A stretch of DNA of 6,235 nt from Microcaldota archaeon (lineage in GTDB: Archaea; Micrarchaeota; Micrarchaeia; Micrarchaeales; CABMGC01): contig JAJZKH010000047.1 of the NCBI GenBank assembly GCA_021850955.1, positions 1-6,235 of the forward strand, given 5' to 3'. Below are positions 5,788-6,235 of the stretch, piece after piece (the first letter of the stretch is position 1; every line of letters begins with the position of its first letter). The position numbers were made by a program, and so were the translations under genes. A model generated the notes under the pieces. It saw only the letters and a list, made by a program, of their open reading frames with translations. It had not been told where the DNA came from and did not search any database.

Positions 5788-5793
5788 TCACCC
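5788..5793 (-). promoter_or_regulatory. Strong Shine-Dalgarno site of the 137-residue gene
   Basis: GGGTGA on the minus strand, four bases before ATG 5783. It matches the archaeal anti-Shine-Dalgarno sequence and decides the start codon. Confidence 0.75.
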
Positions 5794-5802
5794 AGATTTA
5801 GA

Positions 5803-5822
5803 GTCTGATAAAAGGGTCAGAC
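5803..5822 (-). repeat. Leader hairpin 5' of the 137-residue gene
   Basis: GTCTGA (5803-5808) and TCAGAC (5817-5822) form a perfect six-base stem with an eight-base loop, ten bases upstream of the Shine-Dalgarno site. A smaller stem (GCGT-ATGGC-ACGC) lies at 5842-5854. If transcription starts at the upstream TATA box both would be in a leader of about 80 bases and could influence ribosome access; the nearer TATA (5840-5831) would give a leader of under 30 bases. Confidence 0.45.
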
Positions 5823-5830
5823 GTCCCCGC

Positions 5831-5840
5831 CAATTTATAC
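5831..5840 (-). promoter_or_regulatory. Candidate proximal TATA box of the 137-residue gene
   Basis: The minus strand reads GTATAAATTG, a fair archaeal TATA element. A start about 25 bases on would fall near 5811 and leave a leader of about 28 bases. It competes with a second candidate, GTATAAATAC at 5893-5884, that gives a longer leader. Confidence 0.35.
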
Positions 5841-5869
5841 TGCGTATGGCACGCTTTCTGCGATATCAT

Positions 5870-5893
5870 ATACTTTAGTAAAGTATTTATACT
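5870..5893 (-). promoter_or_regulatory. Distal TATA box with an abutting perfect palindrome (putative operator)
   Basis: On the minus strand TATAAATA is overlapped and followed by ATACTTT-ACT-AAAGTAT (5886-5870), a perfect seven-base inverted repeat with a three-base spacer. The palindrome would lie between the TATA box and a start site near 5864, the usual position at which an archaeal dimeric repressor blocks polymerase recruitment. GATATC at 5862-5867 adds a further small palindrome. The element may control the 137-residue gene and perhaps the GGDEF gene. Confidence 0.4.
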
Positions 5894-5924
5894 ATGCTAA
5901 AATATTTAACTTCAAGTAGATAGA

Positions 5925-5932
5925 TATATAAA
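5925..5932 (+). promoter_or_regulatory. TATA box for the plus-strand structured element
   Basis: TATATAAA centred at about 5928 places a start 25-26 bases downstream at 5953-5954, which is exactly the first base of the structured element. This precise spacing is the main reason to believe that the element is transcribed on its own. Confidence 0.5.
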
Positions 5933-5952
5933 GATGTATATGAAATATTAAT

Positions 5953-6020
5953 ATGTCGGATGAAAATCCGGCACACCCAGAAAGGGGGCGGCTACGCTGC
6001 CCCTTTATTTTCTTGCTTTT
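5953..6020 (+). ncRNA. Putative small structured RNA (two hairpins plus T-rich tail)
   Basis: Hairpin 1 pairs 5954-5961 with 5966-5973 (8 bp, one wobble) around a GAAA tetraloop; the GNRA loop exists only on the plus strand. Hairpin 2 pairs 5982-5992 with 5996-6006 (11 bp including two wobbles) around a three-base loop and runs into TTTATTTTCTTGCTTTTT, a terminator-like tail. The element is strongly GC-rich in an AT-rich region, and a TATA box sits at the correct distance. I do not recognise a known family: no pseudouridylation pocket, no C/D boxes, no tRNA T-loop. An alternative reading is a leaderless 28-codon ORF (5953-6039) starting MSDENPAHPERG; the perfect pairing favours RNA, but the two are not exclusive. 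Confidence 0.45.
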
Positions 6021-6070
6021 TAATAATCATATCAACTAATTGCAGCAGAATCGAATTTATTTTAAAAAAT

Positions 6071-6235
6071 TTATTTTTTATTTCTGCCTAATTTTTCATG
6101 AGCACTTCCAAGCTCACGTTTAGAGAGTGCGCAAAGTAGATTGAGTTCTCCTGCAAGCACCGATGCCGCTATTATCTCTACAAGTTTTCTGGAGTTCTCG
6201 CCTGTTTTTTTAGTTTTATCTAAAACAGATCGGAA
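6071..6235 (-). CDS. hmgA: HMG-CoA reductase, C-terminal fragment (class I, archaeal type)
   Basis: Only the last 54 codons are inside the window. The sequence [20 protein letters not shown], then LNLLCAL and SAHEKLGR, matches the C-terminal end of class I HMG-CoA reductases, where NARKLAEIIAAxVLAGELSL and a closing catalytic His are invariant features; the His is present in SAH. The enzyme reduces HMG-CoA to mevalonate with two NADPH, the committed step to isoprenoid lipids, which archaea need for their membranes. The usual small residues AAG before the last helix are replaced by SKRE. The TAA stop is followed by a T6 run that may serve as terminator. The first three codons visible (TTC CGA TCT) coincide with an Illumina adapter end and may be artefact, so the true sequence there is uncertain. 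Confidence 0.92.
   Translation of the reverse strand, partial: FRSVLDKTKKTGENSRKLVEIIAASVLAGELNLLCALSKRELGSAHEKLGRNKK

Noticed and set aside
5784..5860. Possible tRNA on the minus strand, suggested by the GGCGGGGACG and the nearby stem-loop
   Set aside because: No T-loop GTTCRA sequence, no acceptor stem and an eight-base loop where the anticodon loop should have seven.
5954..6006. H/ACA guide RNA or a c-di-GMP riboswitch, suggested by the ACA after the first hairpin and the GAAA tetraloop near a GGDEF gene
   Set aside because: The hairpin has no internal pseudouridylation pocket, and the conserved c-di-GMP riboswitch core sequences are not present; the nearest plus-strand coding sequence downstream is only the 28-codon ORF itself.

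Overview
The window is AT-rich DNA (roughly one third G+C by eye) that reads as archaeal chromosome. The evidence is a class I HMG-CoA reductase C-terminus at the right edge, a HemK2/MTQ2-type release-factor methyltransferase, TATA-box promoters about 25 bases upstream of putative transcript starts, and Shine-Dalgarno sites of the GGTGA type. A small-genome lineage (DPANN or a Thermoplasmatota relative) would fit, but the lineage is inference. No mobile element, CRISPR array, tRNA or rRNA was found.

Layout, left to right. Bases 1-216 hold no convincing gene. They contain two hairpins and a good minus-strand TATA box, possibly the promoter and structured leader of something beyond the left edge. 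Next come three minus-strand genes. The rightmost is an unrecognised helical protein (3450-2839). Its stop codon lies 4 bases from the start of nfo, endonuclease IV (2834-2010). A polypyrimidine tract (minus strand) then separates nfo from a HerA/VirD4-like P-loop ATPase fused to a PD-(D/E)XK-like nuclease fold (1887-217). A 164-base divergent intergenic region with a perfect 10-bp inverted repeat leads into two plus-strand genes: the MTQ2-type methyltransferase (3615-4232) and a GlpE-like single-domain rhodanese (4253-4582). These end 4 bases from the stop of a convergent minus-strand GGDEF-domain protein (5345-4587). Upstream of that is an unrecognised 137-residue protein (5783-5370) with visibly higher G+C than its neighbours. 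The right edge carries the last 54 codons of HMG-CoA reductase (minus strand, ending at 6071).

The most interesting block is 5370-6020. It contains a perfect 10-bp hairpin inside the 137-residue gene, a hairpin close to that gene's ribosome binding site, and a perfect 7-7 palindrome beside its upstream TATA box. It also contains a GC-rich plus-strand element at 5954-6006 made of two strong hairpins, the first capped by a GAAA tetraloop and the second followed by a T-rich tract. A TATA box lies 25-26 bases before the first hairpin. This looks like an independent small-RNA gene, although a leaderless 28-codon ORF begins at almost the same place.

Functionally the window mixes DNA repair or processing (nfo, the ATPase-nuclease), translation-termination modification (MTQ2 type), sulfur transfer (rhodanese), putative cyclic-dinucleotide signalling (GGDEF, a predominantly bacterial domain) and the mevalonate pathway. 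The final nine bases match the start of the Illumina adapter, so the right end may be a contig end carrying a sequencing artefact.
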